Origin: JAATGA01 sp047605605
GTDB taxonomy: Bacteria > Pseudomonadota > Alphaproteobacteria > Rhodobacterales > Rhodobacteraceae
NCBI GenBank assembly: GCA_047605605.1
Contig: JASGFG010000021.1
Coordinates: forward strand, 1-48,659
Direction: 5' to 3'
Length of the DNA stretch: 48,659 nucleotides
The notes beneath the pieces were generated by a model. The model saw nothing but the letters and a program-made list of their open reading frames with translations. It ran no database searches and was not told the origin of the DNA. The translations under genes and the position numbers were made by a program. Below are positions 1-8,110 of the stretch, piece after piece. Numbering within the stretch: position 1 is the stretch's first letter; each line of letters starts with the position of its first letter.

Positions 1-38
1 TTGCTGTCGCGGATGTGGTATCGGGGTCCGGCAGGGCG

Positions 39-953
39 CTAAATGCGGGACAGGCCATTTTGCGTGCGGATGATGTTGATCAGCGCACGCAGGCCAGGGT
101 GGTTGTGACGACGGCTACTGTAATAGATGTGAAACGGGTCGCCAGGGGCGGCGTGTTCATCCAGAATGATCTGAAGACTGCCGTCGGAAAGCTCTGACTG
201 TACCCGCGCCTCCAGCAAATAGGCCAGCCCCATGCCCGCTTTCGCGGCAGAGATCGTGGTGGCCGTATCGTTGATCGTGATCAGCCCCGGAACCCGCCAC
301 GCCTTTTGCTCGGGGTCGCTTCCCAATTCCCAGCGAAAGCTGGAGTTGTCGCCCAACAGCAGTTGCAGGCAGGTGTGGTCGCGCAGATCGCCGGGCATTT
401 GAGGGACGCCATGTGCGGCCAGATACGCAGGCGCGGCGACCACCACCCATCTTTGCGGTCCCGTCAGCGCGACCGCCACCATGTCTTCCGGCACCAGATG
501 GCCATAGCGAATGCCCGCGTCATAACCCTCAGCAACGATATCGATGGGACGGTCCTCGACCACGAGGCTCAGCTTCACCTCCGGGCAGGCCCGCGCAAAC
601 TCTGGTAGCGCAGGGGCAAGCAGCAGATGGGCCGCATCGGCAAAGGCGTTGATCCGCAATTTGCCAAAGCTTGCCGCTCCCGGCGCATCAAGGGTCTGCA
701 AGGCGGTATCAATGGCATCGAACCCATCGGCCAGTTTCAAGGACAGTTCTCTGCCGAGATCCGTCGGCATGATGGCACGGCTGGTTCGGTTGAGCAGCTT
801 GACATCAAGCCGTTCTTCCAGACGGCGGATAGCATGGCTGGCGGCAGAGGGGGTCAGACCAAATTCAATCGCCGCCGAGGTGAAACTGCGGCGGCGGACG
901 ATTGCCAGGAACAGCCTCAAATCAGCAAGATCGGCGCGGTCGAGAAGGCTCAT
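39..953 (-). CDS. LysR-family transcriptional regulator
   Basis: A 304-residue protein of usual LysR length. The N-terminal winged helix-turn-helix spans about residues 10-70, with the recognition-helix stretch SAASHAIRRLEERL and then LLNRTSRAIMPTD. The rest is the periplasmic-binding-like effector domain. It resembles the AaeR/DsdC-like subgroup that regulates a neighbouring oxidoreductase. It is transcribed away from the SDR and aldo/keto reductase genes, the classic LysR layout, so it probably controls them and itself from the shared 954-1073 region. The effector is unknown. Codon and base use are less GC-rich than the genes after 3929. The family call is firm; the target is inference. Confidence 0.93.
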   Translation of the reverse strand: MSLLDRADLADLRLFLAIVRRRSFTSAAIEFGLTPSAASHAIRRLEERLDVKLLNRTSRAIMPTDLGRELSLKLADGFDAIDTALQTLDAPGAASFGKLRINAFADAAHLLLAPALPEFARACPEVKLSLVVEDRPIDIVAEGYDAGIRYGHLVPEDMVAVALTGPQRWVVVAAPAYLAAHGVPQMPGDLRDHTCLQLLLGDNSSFRWELGSDPEQKAWRVPGLITINDTATTISAAKAGMGLAYLLEARVQSELSDGSLQIILDEHAAPGDPFHIYYSSRRHNHPGLRALINIIRTQNGLSRI

Positions 954-1073
954 GTTGCGCTGTGCTCATACCCAGATTGAATGCAGCTCATCCTAAAGCA
1001 TGCCCCTTTTACACTGGCAACAGTTATCAACCGCAAGATGCGAAGGCCGACCACGGCCCAGGGGGATGGCGAC
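954..1073. promoter_or_regulatory. Divergent LysR/SDR promoter region with candidate LysR box
   Basis: This 120-bp space separates the divergent LysR and SDR starts. A T-N11-A site fits at 978-990 (TTGAATGCAGCTCA at 977-990, with TGA/TCA dyad ends), the usual core of a LysR box. The motif is short and can occur by chance. No clear -35/-10 pair is visible. Confidence 0.35.
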
Positions 1074-1850
1074 ATGACGACATATGACCAGATCAGACTT
1101 GCAGACCTTGCTGGGCGACGTGTGCTGGTGACAGGCGGGTCCACCGGTATTGGGGCTGCGATTGCCTTGGGCTTCGCGGCTCAGGGGGCGAAGGTCGCAG
1201 TTCATTACAATGAAAGCCATGACGCAGCGCTTGCTGTGCAGCAAAAGGCACCCGATCAAATCCTGCTGGTGAAAGGGGACATGAGCCTCCCGGGTGCGGC
1301 GGCGCAAGTCGTGGTAGAGGCAGCGACCTTGCTGGGCCGGCTGGATGGGCTTGTGAACAATGCGGGAGGAATGTTGGGGCGTGTGCCGACAACTGAGGCC
1401 AGCTCGGACCACTTCGACCGCGTGTTCGACCTGAATGCCAAAGCAGTATGGGAAGCAACCGTCGCGGCGCATCCTTATCTGAAGGCCTCGGGCAACGGTT
1501 TTGTGGTCAACACCACCTCGATTGCTGCGCGCAATGGTGGCGGTGGCGGCGCTGTGCTTTACGCCGCGGCGAAGGCCTTTGTCAGCAGCCTGACCCGGGG
1601 TCAGGCCAAGGAATTCGTCAAGGACGGGATCCGAGTAAATGCCGTAGCCCCCGGCCTTGTGCAGACGCCCTTCCATGACCGTTACACCCCGCCCGACGTG
1701 CTGGCGGCGCAGCGTGCTACGATTCCTATGGGGCGGGAGGGCCTGCCCGAAGAATGCGTGGGCGCCTTCCTGTTTCTCGCGTCCTCCGCCATGTCTGGCT
1801 ACATCACCGGACAGGTTATCGAGGTCAACGGCGGCCAATTGATGCCTTGA
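1074..1850 (+). CDS. Short-chain dehydrogenase/reductase (SDR)
   Basis: A 258-residue classical SDR, NAD(P)-dependent oxidoreductase of an alcohol or ketone. The Rossmann glycine motif TGGSTGIG is near the N-terminus. NNAG follows in the middle, with a catalytic Ser in NTTSIAARNG and the Tyr-x3-Lys pair in LYAAAKAF. The C-terminus, SGYITGQVIEVNGGQLMP, is typical of FabG-like SDRs. The frame is open from 981, but the ATG at 1074 gives the normal length and follows a purine-rich GGGGGATGG stretch. An aldo/keto reductase starts 13 bp downstream, so the two are probably co-transcribed under the divergent LysR. The substrate is unknown; sugar or carbonyl reduction is possible. Confidence 0.9.
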   Translation: MTTYDQIRLADLAGRRVLVTGGSTGIGAAIALGFAAQGAKVAVHYNESHDAALAVQQKAPDQILLVKGDMSLPGAAAQVVVEAATLLGRLDGLVNNAGGMLGRVPTTEASSDHFDRVFDLNAKAVWEATVAAHPYLKASGNGFVVNTTSIAARNGGGGGAVLYAAAKAFVSSLTRGQAKEFVKDGIRVNAVAPGLVQTPFHDRYTPPDVLAAQRATIPMGREGLPEECVGAFLFLASSAMSGYITGQVIEVNGGQLMP

Positions 1851-1863
1851 GGAGTGCTATCAC

Positions 1864-2850
1864 ATGAACCACAGAACATTTGGCCGGACTGACCGCACTG
1901 TCTCCGAAGTAGGCTTTGGCGCGTGGGCTATTGGCGGGTCTTGGGGCGATGTGTCCGAAGCTGATGCTCGCGCCGCCCTGCATGCCGCCTTGGACGCAGG
2001 CACGGATTTCATCGACACCGCAGACGTTTACGGTGATGGACGGTCAGAGCGAATCATCGCTGAGGTCTTGAAAGAGCGCGGCGGCTCGCGCCCCTTTGTG
2101 GCCACCAAGGCGGGCCGCAGGCTTTCGCCGCATGTGGCCGATGGCTATACCAAGGAAAACCTGACGGCATTCGTGGACCGCTCGCTTGCGAACCTCGCAA
2201 CCGATTGCCTCGACCTAGTGCAGCTGCATTGCCCGCCGACAGAGGTCCTTTATCGCCCAGAAGTCTTCGAGGTGATGGCCGGCATGGTTCAGGCTGGCAA
2301 GATCCGGAACTATGGTGTTTCGGTCGAGAAAGTCGAAGAGGCGCTGAAGGCGATCGAATATCCCGGTGTGGCCTCGGTGCAGATTATCTACAACATCTTC
2401 CGACAAAGGCCGGCAGGGCTGTTCTTCCGCGAAGCCAAGGCAAAGGATGTTGCGGTCATTGTGCGTGTCCCGCTGGCCTCAGGCCTGCTGACGGGCAAGA
2501 TGAACGCCGCGACCACCTTTGCCGCTGACGATCATCGCGCCTTCAACCGCAATGGCGAGGCCTTCGACAAGGGAGAAACCTTCGCAGGTGTGCCTTACGA
2601 CGTGGCACTGGACGTGGTGGAGGAGATTCGCAGACTGGTGCCCGCTTCCGTTCCGATGGCCCAATTCGCGCTGCGCTGGATCTTGATGGAAGACGCCGTC
2701 AGTGTCGTCATTCCCGGCGCCAAGAACGCAGCGCAGGCAGCATCAAATGCCGCCGCCAGCAGTCTTGCGCCCTTGTCTCCCGAAGTGATGGCCGAGTTGA
2801 AGCGCATCTATGACACGAAGATCGCCCAGCATGTTCATCATAGCTGGTGA
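1864..2850 (+). CDS. Aldo/keto reductase
   Basis: A 328-residue aldo/keto reductase of the Tas/YghZ-like type, an NADP(H)-dependent (beta/alpha)8 barrel. Catalytic residues can be placed: Asp and Tyr in DTADVYGDG, Lys in VATKAGRR and His in LVQLHCPP. The C-terminal VVIPGAKNAAQAASNAAA matches the cofactor-phosphate loop. It begins 13 bp after the SDR gene with GAGGAG upstream as ribosome binding site. With the SDR it likely makes a two-step carbonyl/alcohol conversion controlled by the LysR protein. Base composition is like the preceding genes and unlike the next operon. The substrate cannot be assigned. Confidence 0.9.
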   Translation: MNHRTFGRTDRTVSEVGFGAWAIGGSWGDVSEADARAALHAALDAGTDFIDTADVYGDGRSERIIAEVLKERGGSRPFVATKAGRRLSPHVADGYTKENLTAFVDRSLANLATDCLDLVQLHCPPTEVLYRPEVFEVMAGMVQAGKIRNYGVSVEKVEEALKAIEYPGVASVQIIYNIFRQRPAGLFFREAKAKDVAVIVRVPLASGLLTGKMNAATTFAADDHRAFNRNGEAFDKGETFAGVPYDVALDVVEEIRRLVPASVPMAQFALRWILMEDAVSVVIPGAKNAAQAASNAAASSLAPLSPEVMAELKRIYDTKIAQHVHHSW

Positions 2851-2953
2851 AGCGCGAGAGCAGCCCCAACCATTGCGATCTGCGTCGGAAATTGGCGGAT
2901 ACCCACGCAGATCGCCCATCACCGTTCCTGAAATCGACACCAAAAAGGGTGAT

Positions 2954-3406
2954 TCACGGCCTGTCGCCCCCTTCTTCGGCGATGAGCTTGCGAACGACGC
3001 TGAGCGCCATGAACATTCTGAGCGGGCTCGAAGCCAGCGACTGGAAGCCGTAGCTCTCGTACTGCCCCGTCGGGCTGTCGCGGGTCACATCAATGACCAT
3101 GCAATATTCGTGATAATAGCGCCCCCGGTGGGTCACATCGGCGATGAGCTGATAGAAGTTCTGCCGCTGGATGGCTTGCAGGCGGTCGGCAATGCTGTGC
3201 AGGGTCTGATCCTTCGGGGCATAGGCGCGAATTCCGCGGGCGGAGCCCCTGGCGTGCTGGACCGTCGCCTCGAACGACGCGCCGTCCCGCCGGGTCAGAC
3301 CGGAGGCCGAGATACTTGCGCCATAGGGGTTCACCCGCTCATGCAGCGCATTCACCCCGAAGCTGGCCGCGCAGGCCCCCGATCTGAAAGACAGCGCCGT
3401 GGCCAA
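2954..3406 (-). pseudogene. Unrecognised 150-residue open frame, probable gene relic
   Basis: An open frame with a plausible globular composition in its middle, for example QNFYQLIADVTHRGRYYHEY and then RDSPTGQ. I do not recognise the family. The first 20 or so residues lie antisense to the ParB-like fragment at 3327-3536, so the annotated start is probably not native. The last 30 or so residues (MFMALSVVRKLIAEEG) change character, which suggests a fusion or truncation. No convincing ribosome binding site was seen. Treat it as a relic of a plasmid or accessory gene; a small functional protein is not excluded. Confidence 0.35.
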
Positions 3407-3536
3407 GGCTGTGGATGACCGCCACTCTGCCTGGGAGGCCGATCTGCCTCTCGGTGACGATGAAGCCCTCTGGGATCATCTGGCTAGTCTCGACACCGCT
3501 AGCCGTCTGTCACTCCTTGCGCATTGCCTCATGTAG
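3327..3536 (+). pseudogene. Fragment resembling the C-terminal region of a plasmid ParB-type protein
   Basis: Between the stop at 3324-3326 and the stop at 3534-3536 this frame reads through PKLAAQAPDLKDSAVAKAVD and then DEALWDHLASLDTASRLSLLAHC. That is helical sequence of the kind I associate with the central and C-terminal part of long ParB/RepB/Spo0J proteins on alphaproteobacterial megaplasmids. There is no start codon with a ribosome binding site and no N-terminal nuclease/HTH region, so it is a fragment. The family resemblance is from memory of the pattern and needs a profile search. Confidence 0.4.
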
Positions 3537-3860
3537 ACCGAGCGCGCGGAGGCCTCGAGGCAGGAGCCGGTCGCGGAGGCCGTGCGGAAGGTGTCCGTCA
3601 CCAGCTTGAGGAGCAGAATGTCGATCCCCCCTAGAGGATGTGAGGGTGATTTCCCCCGGTCGCCACGCGGTCGAGGATGTGTACCGGGCGATCGTCAGAC
3701 GGGCTTCCGCGACCAGACGCTTGATTTCCATCACGTCCTCGTCCGTCGCAGCAACAGCAGCATGAAAATCGTCCAGACGGTTGATCGCTTTGCGCGCCCG
3801 GTTTGCGACGGTGGAACCTCCCGGGCATGTCCATAACGCCAATGTCTGGCGGTTAGACAT
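3510..3860 (-). pseudogene. Frameshifted open frame of unknown family
   Basis: The first 75 or so residues (MSNRQTLALW... DEDVMEIKRLVAEARLTIARY) look like real alpha-helical protein. After about position 3640 the frame becomes His/Arg/Gly-rich shadow-like sequence, while a neighbouring minus-strand frame gives a more protein-like run (LLLKLVTDTFRTASATG). This fits a frameshifted remnant. No domain was recognised. It may belong to the same decayed accessory segment as the ParB-like fragment. Confidence 0.3.
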
Positions 3861-3928
3861 GATAGATATTTGACTTATGTGCCTGTCAGCATGAGTTTCT
3901 CGACGGACCCAAGCCTTGGACGCGAGAA

Positions 3929-5092
3929 ATGCCCGCCTCCCCGACCGAACACCATCAGGACATCCGCGATGCCGTGCGCGCCCTTTGCGCGCAGTTCCCC
4001 GACGACTACCACCGCAAGGTGGACGAGGCGCGCGGTTATCCTGCGGAATTCGTCGAGGCGCTGACCCGTGCCGGCTGGATGGCCGCGCTGATCCCCGAGG
4101 AATACGGCGGCTCCGGCCTTGGGCTGACCGAAGCCTCGGTCATCATGGAGGAGATCAACCGCTCCGGCGGCAATTCCGGCGCCTGCCACGGGCAGATGTA
4201 CAACATGAACACGCTGGTCCGCCACGGGTCCGAGGAACAGCGCCGCCGCTATCTGCCAAGGATCGCCTCGGGCGAGTTGCGCCTGCAATCCATGGGCGTG
4301 ACCGAGCCGACGACCGGCACCGACACGACGCAGCTGAAGACCACCGCCATTCGCAAGGGCGACCGCTGGGTGATCAACGGGCAGAAGGTGTGGATCAGCC
4401 GGGTCCAGCATTCCGACCTGATGATCCTTCTGGCACGCACCACGCCGCTGTCCGAGGTGAAGAAGAAGTCCGAAGGCATGTCCATCTTCATCGTCGACAT
4501 CAAGCAGGCGATGAAGAACGGGATGGAGGTGCGCCCCATCCTGAACATGGTCAACCACGAGACGAACGAACTGTTCTTCGACAATCTGGAGATCCCGGAG
4601 GAAAACCTGATCGGCGAGGAAGGCAAGGGGTTCAAATACATCCTGACCGGGCTGAACGCCGAACGCACGCTGATCTCGGCGGAATGCATCGGCGACGGCT
4701 ACTGGTTCACCGACCGGGTGGTGAAATACGTCAGCGAACGCCGGGTTTTCGGCCGCCCCATCGGCCAGAACCAGGGCGTGCAGTTCCCCATCGCCGAAGC
4801 CTATATCGAGATCGAGGCCGCCAACCTGATGCGGTTCGAGGCCTGCCGCCTGTATGACTCCCATCAGGACTGCGGCGCGCAGGCGAACATGGCGAAATAC
4901 CTTGCCGCCAAGGCCAGCTGGGAGGCGGCGAATGCCTGCCTGCAATTCCATGGCGGCTTCGGTTTCGCCTGCGAATACGATGTGGAACGCAAGTTCCGCG
5001 AGACCCGGCTTTACCAGGTGGCGCCCATCTCGACCAACCTGATCCTCAGCTATGTCGCCGAACACATCCTCGGCCTGCCGAGGAGCTTTTGA
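3929..5092 (+). CDS. Acyl-CoA dehydrogenase, branched-acyl type, first gene of an itaconate-type operon
   Basis: A 387-residue FAD-dependent acyl-CoA dehydrogenase of normal length, with an N-terminal helical domain, a middle beta domain (MGVTEPTTGTD, then VWISR) and a C-terminal helical domain. The usual C-terminal catalytic Glu of medium/short-chain enzymes is absent: that place reads LYQVAPISTNLI at residues 361-372. Instead Glu245 in NAERTL sits where LCAD and isovaleryl-CoA dehydrogenase carry their base. This supports a branched substrate such as a methylsuccinyl- or itaconyl-related CoA ester. It shares 1 bp with the following CoA transferase gene. As I recall, Pseudomonas itaconate clusters contain a similar gene (PA0879). 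The exact reaction is not established by sequence. Confidence 0.9.
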   Translation: MPASPTEHHQDIRDAVRALCAQFPDDYHRKVDEARGYPAEFVEALTRAGWMAALIPEEYGGSGLGLTEASVIMEEINRSGGNSGACHGQMYNMNTLVRHGSEEQRRRYLPRIASGELRLQSMGVTEPTTGTDTTQLKTTAIRKGDRWVINGQKVWISRVQHSDLMILLARTTPLSEVKKKSEGMSIFIVDIKQAMKNGMEVRPILNMVNHETNELFFDNLEIPEENLIGEEGKGFKYILTGLNAERTLISAECIGDGYWFTDRVVKYVSERRVFGRPIGQNQGVQFPIAEAYIEIEAANLMRFEACRLYDSHQDCGAQANMAKYLAAKASWEAANACLQFHGGFGFACEYDVERKFRETRLYQVAPISTNLILSYVAEHILGLPRSF

Positions 5093-6186
5093 TGCTGCCG
5101 CTGGAGGGTCTGACGGTCGTCGCCATAGAACAGGCCGTGGCCGCGCCTTTCGCCACCTCGCGGCTGGCCGATGCCGGGGCGCGGGTGATCAAGATCGAGC
5201 GGCCGGAGGGCGATTTCGCCCGCGGCTATGATGATGCGGCCAAGGGGCAGTCCAGCTATTTCGTCTGGCTGAACCGGGGCAAGGAAACCGTTGTCGCCGA
5301 CCTGACCCGGCCGGAAGACAAGGCGATGCTGGCCGGGCTGCTGTCGGATGCGGATGTGCTGGTGCAGAACCTGAAACCGGGCGCCCTTGCCCGGCTGGGC
5401 TTCGGGGCGGAAAGGCTGGCGGCCGATTTCCCGCGCCTGATCAGCTGTTCCATCAGCGGCTATGGCGAAACCGGGCCGATGGCCGCACGCAAGGCCTATG
5501 ACCTGCTGATCCAGGCCGAATCCGGCCTGTGTTCGATCACCGGAACGCCCGAAGCCCTGGCGCGCGTCGGCATTTCCATCGTCGACATCGCCACGGGCGC
5601 CACCGCATATGCGGCGATACTCGAGGCCCTGATCCGCCGCGGCATCACCGGCCGGGGCGCCAGCATACAGGTGTCGATGTTCGATGTGATGGCGGACTGG
5701 CTGACCGTGCCGCTTCTGAACCATGAAAACGGCACTTCCCCCCGGCGCATCGGGCTGGCCCATCCGTCGATCGCGCCATATGGCATATTCACCTGCAAGG
5801 ACGGCAATCAGGTGCTGATCGCCGTGCAAAGCGACCGGGAATGGCGCAATCTCGCGGCCCATGTCGCCGGGCAGCCGGACCTCGGCACCGATCCGCGCTT
5901 TGCCACCAACGTCGCGCGGGTGGCGAACCGGGCCGAAACCGATGCGATCGTCGCTGCGGCCTTTGCCCGCCGCACCCTGCCCGAGGCGGTGGAGGCCGCG
6001 CTGCGGGCCGATCTGGCCTTTGCCTCGGTCAACGACATGCAGGCGCTGTCGCAGCATCCGCACCTGCGGCGCATGACGGTGCAGACGCCGAACGGCCCGG
6101 TCAGCATCCCCGCCCCCGCCCCGGTCTTTGCCGGCGAGGAGCGGCGCTATGGTCCCGTGCCCGCGCTTCCCCGAGGGGACCGCTGA
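5092..6186 (+). CDS. Class III (CaiB/BaiF) CoA transferase, likely itaconate CoA-transferase
   Basis: A 364-residue family III CoA transferase. The N-terminal signature EQAVAAPFATSRLADAGARV and the phrase VQNLKPGALARLGFG are typical. Asp165 in IVDIATG is the likely catalytic aspartate. It would move CoA from succinyl-CoA (or a similar donor) to itaconate or another C5 dicarboxylate, the activating step of the pathway. The start is the ATG overlapping the previous stop (TGATG), with AGGAG at 5081-5085; a TTG one codon earlier is unlikely. The lyase and hydratase genes that follow give the pathway assignment. The substrate is inference. Confidence 0.88.
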   Translation: MLPLEGLTVVAIEQAVAAPFATSRLADAGARVIKIERPEGDFARGYDDAAKGQSSYFVWLNRGKETVVADLTRPEDKAMLAGLLSDADVLVQNLKPGALARLGFGAERLAADFPRLISCSISGYGETGPMAARKAYDLLIQAESGLCSITGTPEALARVGISIVDIATGATAYAAILEALIRRGITGRGASIQVSMFDVMADWLTVPLLNHENGTSPRRIGLAHPSIAPYGIFTCKDGNQVLIAVQSDREWRNLAAHVAGQPDLGTDPRFATNVARVANRAETDAIVAAAFARRTLPEAVEAALRADLAFASVNDMQALSQHPHLRRMTVQTPNGPVSIPAPAPVFAGEERRYGPVPALPRGDR

Positions 6187-7022
6187 TGGAGATCGACATC
6201 GACCATCTGCGCGGCTGGATCGGCCGCCGGGAGGAACGGTCCGAAGAGGTTACGCCTGCGCTTTCCGAACGGTTCAATGCGACATTCGATCTGTCCGGCG
6301 AAACGGGCAGGGGCGCGGTGGCCCCGCTGCTGATCCATCTGTGCCTTGCCCCCCCCGCCGTGCCCACGGCGACCCTTGGCGAAGATGGCCATCCGGCGCG
6401 CGGCGGCTTCCTGCCGCCGGTGCCCCTGCCGCGGCGGATGTGGGCAGGCGGCTCTTTCCGGTTTCTGGAAGACATCCGCATCGGCCAGACCGTCACCCGC
6501 CGTTCCACCATCCGCGAGGTTGCCCTGAAACAGGGGCGGAGCGGCCCTCTGTGTTTCGTCACCGTCGATCACCGGATCGAGGCGGACGGCGCGCCTGTGA
6601 TCGAGGAACGTCAGGACATCGTCTATCGCGACGCCGATGGTCCGGGTGCGGCCCAAGACGCCCCGGTCGCGGCCGCGCATGGCGCGCATCGCAGGACGGT
6701 GGTTCCCTCGGCCCCGTTCCTGTTCCGCTATTCGGCGCTGACCTTCAACGGGCATCGCATTCACTATGATGCCCCCTATGTGCGCGAGGTCGAAGGCTAT
6801 CCCGGCCTGATCGTCCACGGCCCCTTGCAGGCGACGCTGCTGGCGCAGTTCGCCGCACAGGTCGGGGGCAGGCGCCCGTCCGGCTTTGACTTCCGTTCGC
6901 TTTCGCCCCTGTTCGGCACGGCCGATTTCACTCTGAACGCCACCGGGGACGGCGGCGGGCTGAAGCTCTGGACCGCCCGTCCCGGCGGCCCGGTGGCGAT
7001 GCAGGCCCAGGCGACATGGTAA
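6186..7022 (+). CDS. MaoC/FAS1-like dehydratase, likely itaconyl-CoA (or mesaconyl-CoA) hydratase
   Basis: A 278-residue double-hotdog protein. An N-terminal FAS1-like dehydratase half (MWAGGSFRFLEDIRIGQTV) is followed by a C-terminal MaoC half with the hydratase-2 motif FNGHRIHYD, whose His/Asp are catalytic, and then VHGPLQATLL. This arrangement is that of mesaconyl-C4-CoA hydratase and itaconyl-CoA hydratase. In the itaconate pathway it would give (S)-citramalyl-CoA for the next gene product. The start is the ATG at 6186 overlapping the upstream stop by one base. The 3' end overlaps the lyase gene by 7 bp. Confidence 0.87.
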   Translation: MEIDIDHLRGWIGRREERSEEVTPALSERFNATFDLSGETGRGAVAPLLIHLCLAPPAVPTATLGEDGHPARGGFLPPVPLPRRMWAGGSFRFLEDIRIGQTVTRRSTIREVALKQGRSGPLCFVTVDHRIEADGAPVIEERQDIVYRDADGPGAAQDAPVAAAHGAHRRTVVPSAPFLFRYSALTFNGHRIHYDAPYVREVEGYPGLIVHGPLQATLLAQFAAQVGGRRPSGFDFRSLSPLFGTADFTLNATGDGGGLKLWTARPGGPVAMQAQATW

Positions 7023-7810
7023 GCTGCGCCGCCCTCCGCGCACCGCTGTTCGTCCCGGCGAACAGGTCAGAGCGTTTTGCAAGGGCGGCGGCCTCGGGCG
7101 CCGATGCGGTCATCCTCGATCTGGAGGATGCGGTTGCGGCAGAGGACAAGGAAACGGCCCGCGCGGCGCTGGAAACGGCTTTCACCGACCTGCCGGTCAT
7201 CGTGCGCATCAATGCGGCGGGAACGCCCTGGCATCTGGCGGACATGGCAACCGTATCGGCCCTTCGCCCCGCCGCAGTGATCCTGCCCAAGGCCGAGGAT
7301 GCTGCAAAGGCGGCTGGCATCGCGGCCGCGTCCGGCCTGCCGGTGATCGCGCTGGTGGAAACCGCGGCCGGGCTGGCGAATGCCCGTGCCATGGCCGCCG
7401 CCGCAGGGGTGGTGCGGCTGGCCTTCGGCTCGGTCGATTTCTGTGCCGATCTCGGCTGTGCGCACCTGCGCGAGGTACTTTTGCCGGCGCGGACCGAGCT
7501 GGTCCTGGCCTCTCGTCTGGCCGGTATCGCCGCACCGCTGGACGGTGTGACGGTTCAACTGGACGACCCCGCCCTCAGCCATGACGATGCGCGCCATGCC
7601 CGCGACCTGGGGATGACGGGCAAGCTGTGCATCCATCCCAAACAGATCGCCCCGGTGCTGCGCGCCTTTGCCCCCTCTCAGGCGGAAATCGACTGGGCCC
7701 GCCGGGTGCTGGCCGCAGGTGGCGGGGCCGTCGCGGTCGATGGCGGCATGGTGGACGAACCCGTTCGCCTCCGCGCAAGGGCCATTCTGGATACGCCCCC
7801 CTCCGGTTGA
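7016..7810 (+). CDS. CitE/HpcH-type lyase, likely (S)-citramalyl-CoA lyase
   Basis: A 264-residue HpcH/HpaI-CitE fold protein. Conserved pieces are LFVPANRSERFARAA, the Mg-binding region DAVILDLEDAV, LPKAEDA, ALVETAAGLANA, LAFGSVDFCADLG and GKLCIHPKQI. Family members cleave citryl-, malyl-, methylmalyl- or citramalyl-CoA. Sitting after a CoA transferase and a MaoC hydratase, the likely job is splitting citramalyl-CoA to acetyl-CoA and pyruvate, the last step of itaconate breakdown. Its start overlaps the hydratase end, so translational coupling is likely. Malyl-CoA-type activity is the main alternative. Confidence 0.87.
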   Translation: MVSCAALRAPLFVPANRSERFARAAASGADAVILDLEDAVAAEDKETARAALETAFTDLPVIVRINAAGTPWHLADMATVSALRPAAVILPKAEDAAKAAGIAAASGLPVIALVETAAGLANARAMAAAAGVVRLAFGSVDFCADLGCAHLREVLLPARTELVLASRLAGIAAPLDGVTVQLDDPALSHDDARHARDLGMTGKLCIHPKQIAPVLRAFAPSQAEIDWARRVLAAGGGAVAVDGGMVDEPVRLRARAILDTPPSG

Positions 7811-8110
7811 GGCGACCCCGCATATCGTGCCGGAAAACAGGCACCGCCAGGCCGATACGCCCGCCCCTTGGCCGATAATTCCGCGGCTGGAAAAGGCAAC
7901 CGGACCTCTGGCCGCGCAACAGGCGCCCCCCGACGGATTTTCTGTCCGGGGAGGGAGCTTTTCGGTCCCGGCTTTCGTTGTGGTGGCGATGTCCTCAGGA
8001 ACCCGCATCATGCCGTCATCGCCTTTTCCATCCGACTTTTCCCGTTGTCTGCAAAATCCGTTCCACGCGCAGGGCCGCAGGCGACCCTCGCAGGGGAAAG
8101 GAGCGGCGCG
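7811..8110. other. Intergenic region before the ABC transporter gene
   Basis: 300 bp without a convincing gene. It must hold the end of the itaconate operon and the promoter of the ABC transporter gene. I see no strong terminator hairpin or clear promoter. A GGGAAAGGAG ribosome binding site lies just before 8111. The open frame that extends upstream through this stretch lacks a start with a good ribosome binding site and is unlike family N-termini. Confidence 0.5.

Larger units (their letters stand above)
2851..3928. other. Gene-poor scar with fragments of decayed genes
   Basis: About 1.1 kb with no intact recognisable gene between the aldo/keto reductase and the itaconate operon. Protein-like stretches occur on both strands and are interrupted by stops and frame changes (listed separately). 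It coincides with a shift from less GC-rich DNA on the left to very GC-rich DNA on the right. It is best read as a recombination or deletion scar. No flanking inverted repeat, transposase or integrase could be found. Confidence 0.55.

Noticed and set aside
3862..3928. Possible attachment site or IS end at the scar edge before the itaconate operon
   Set aside because: No tRNA end, direct repeat pair or terminal inverted repeat could be identified by eye.
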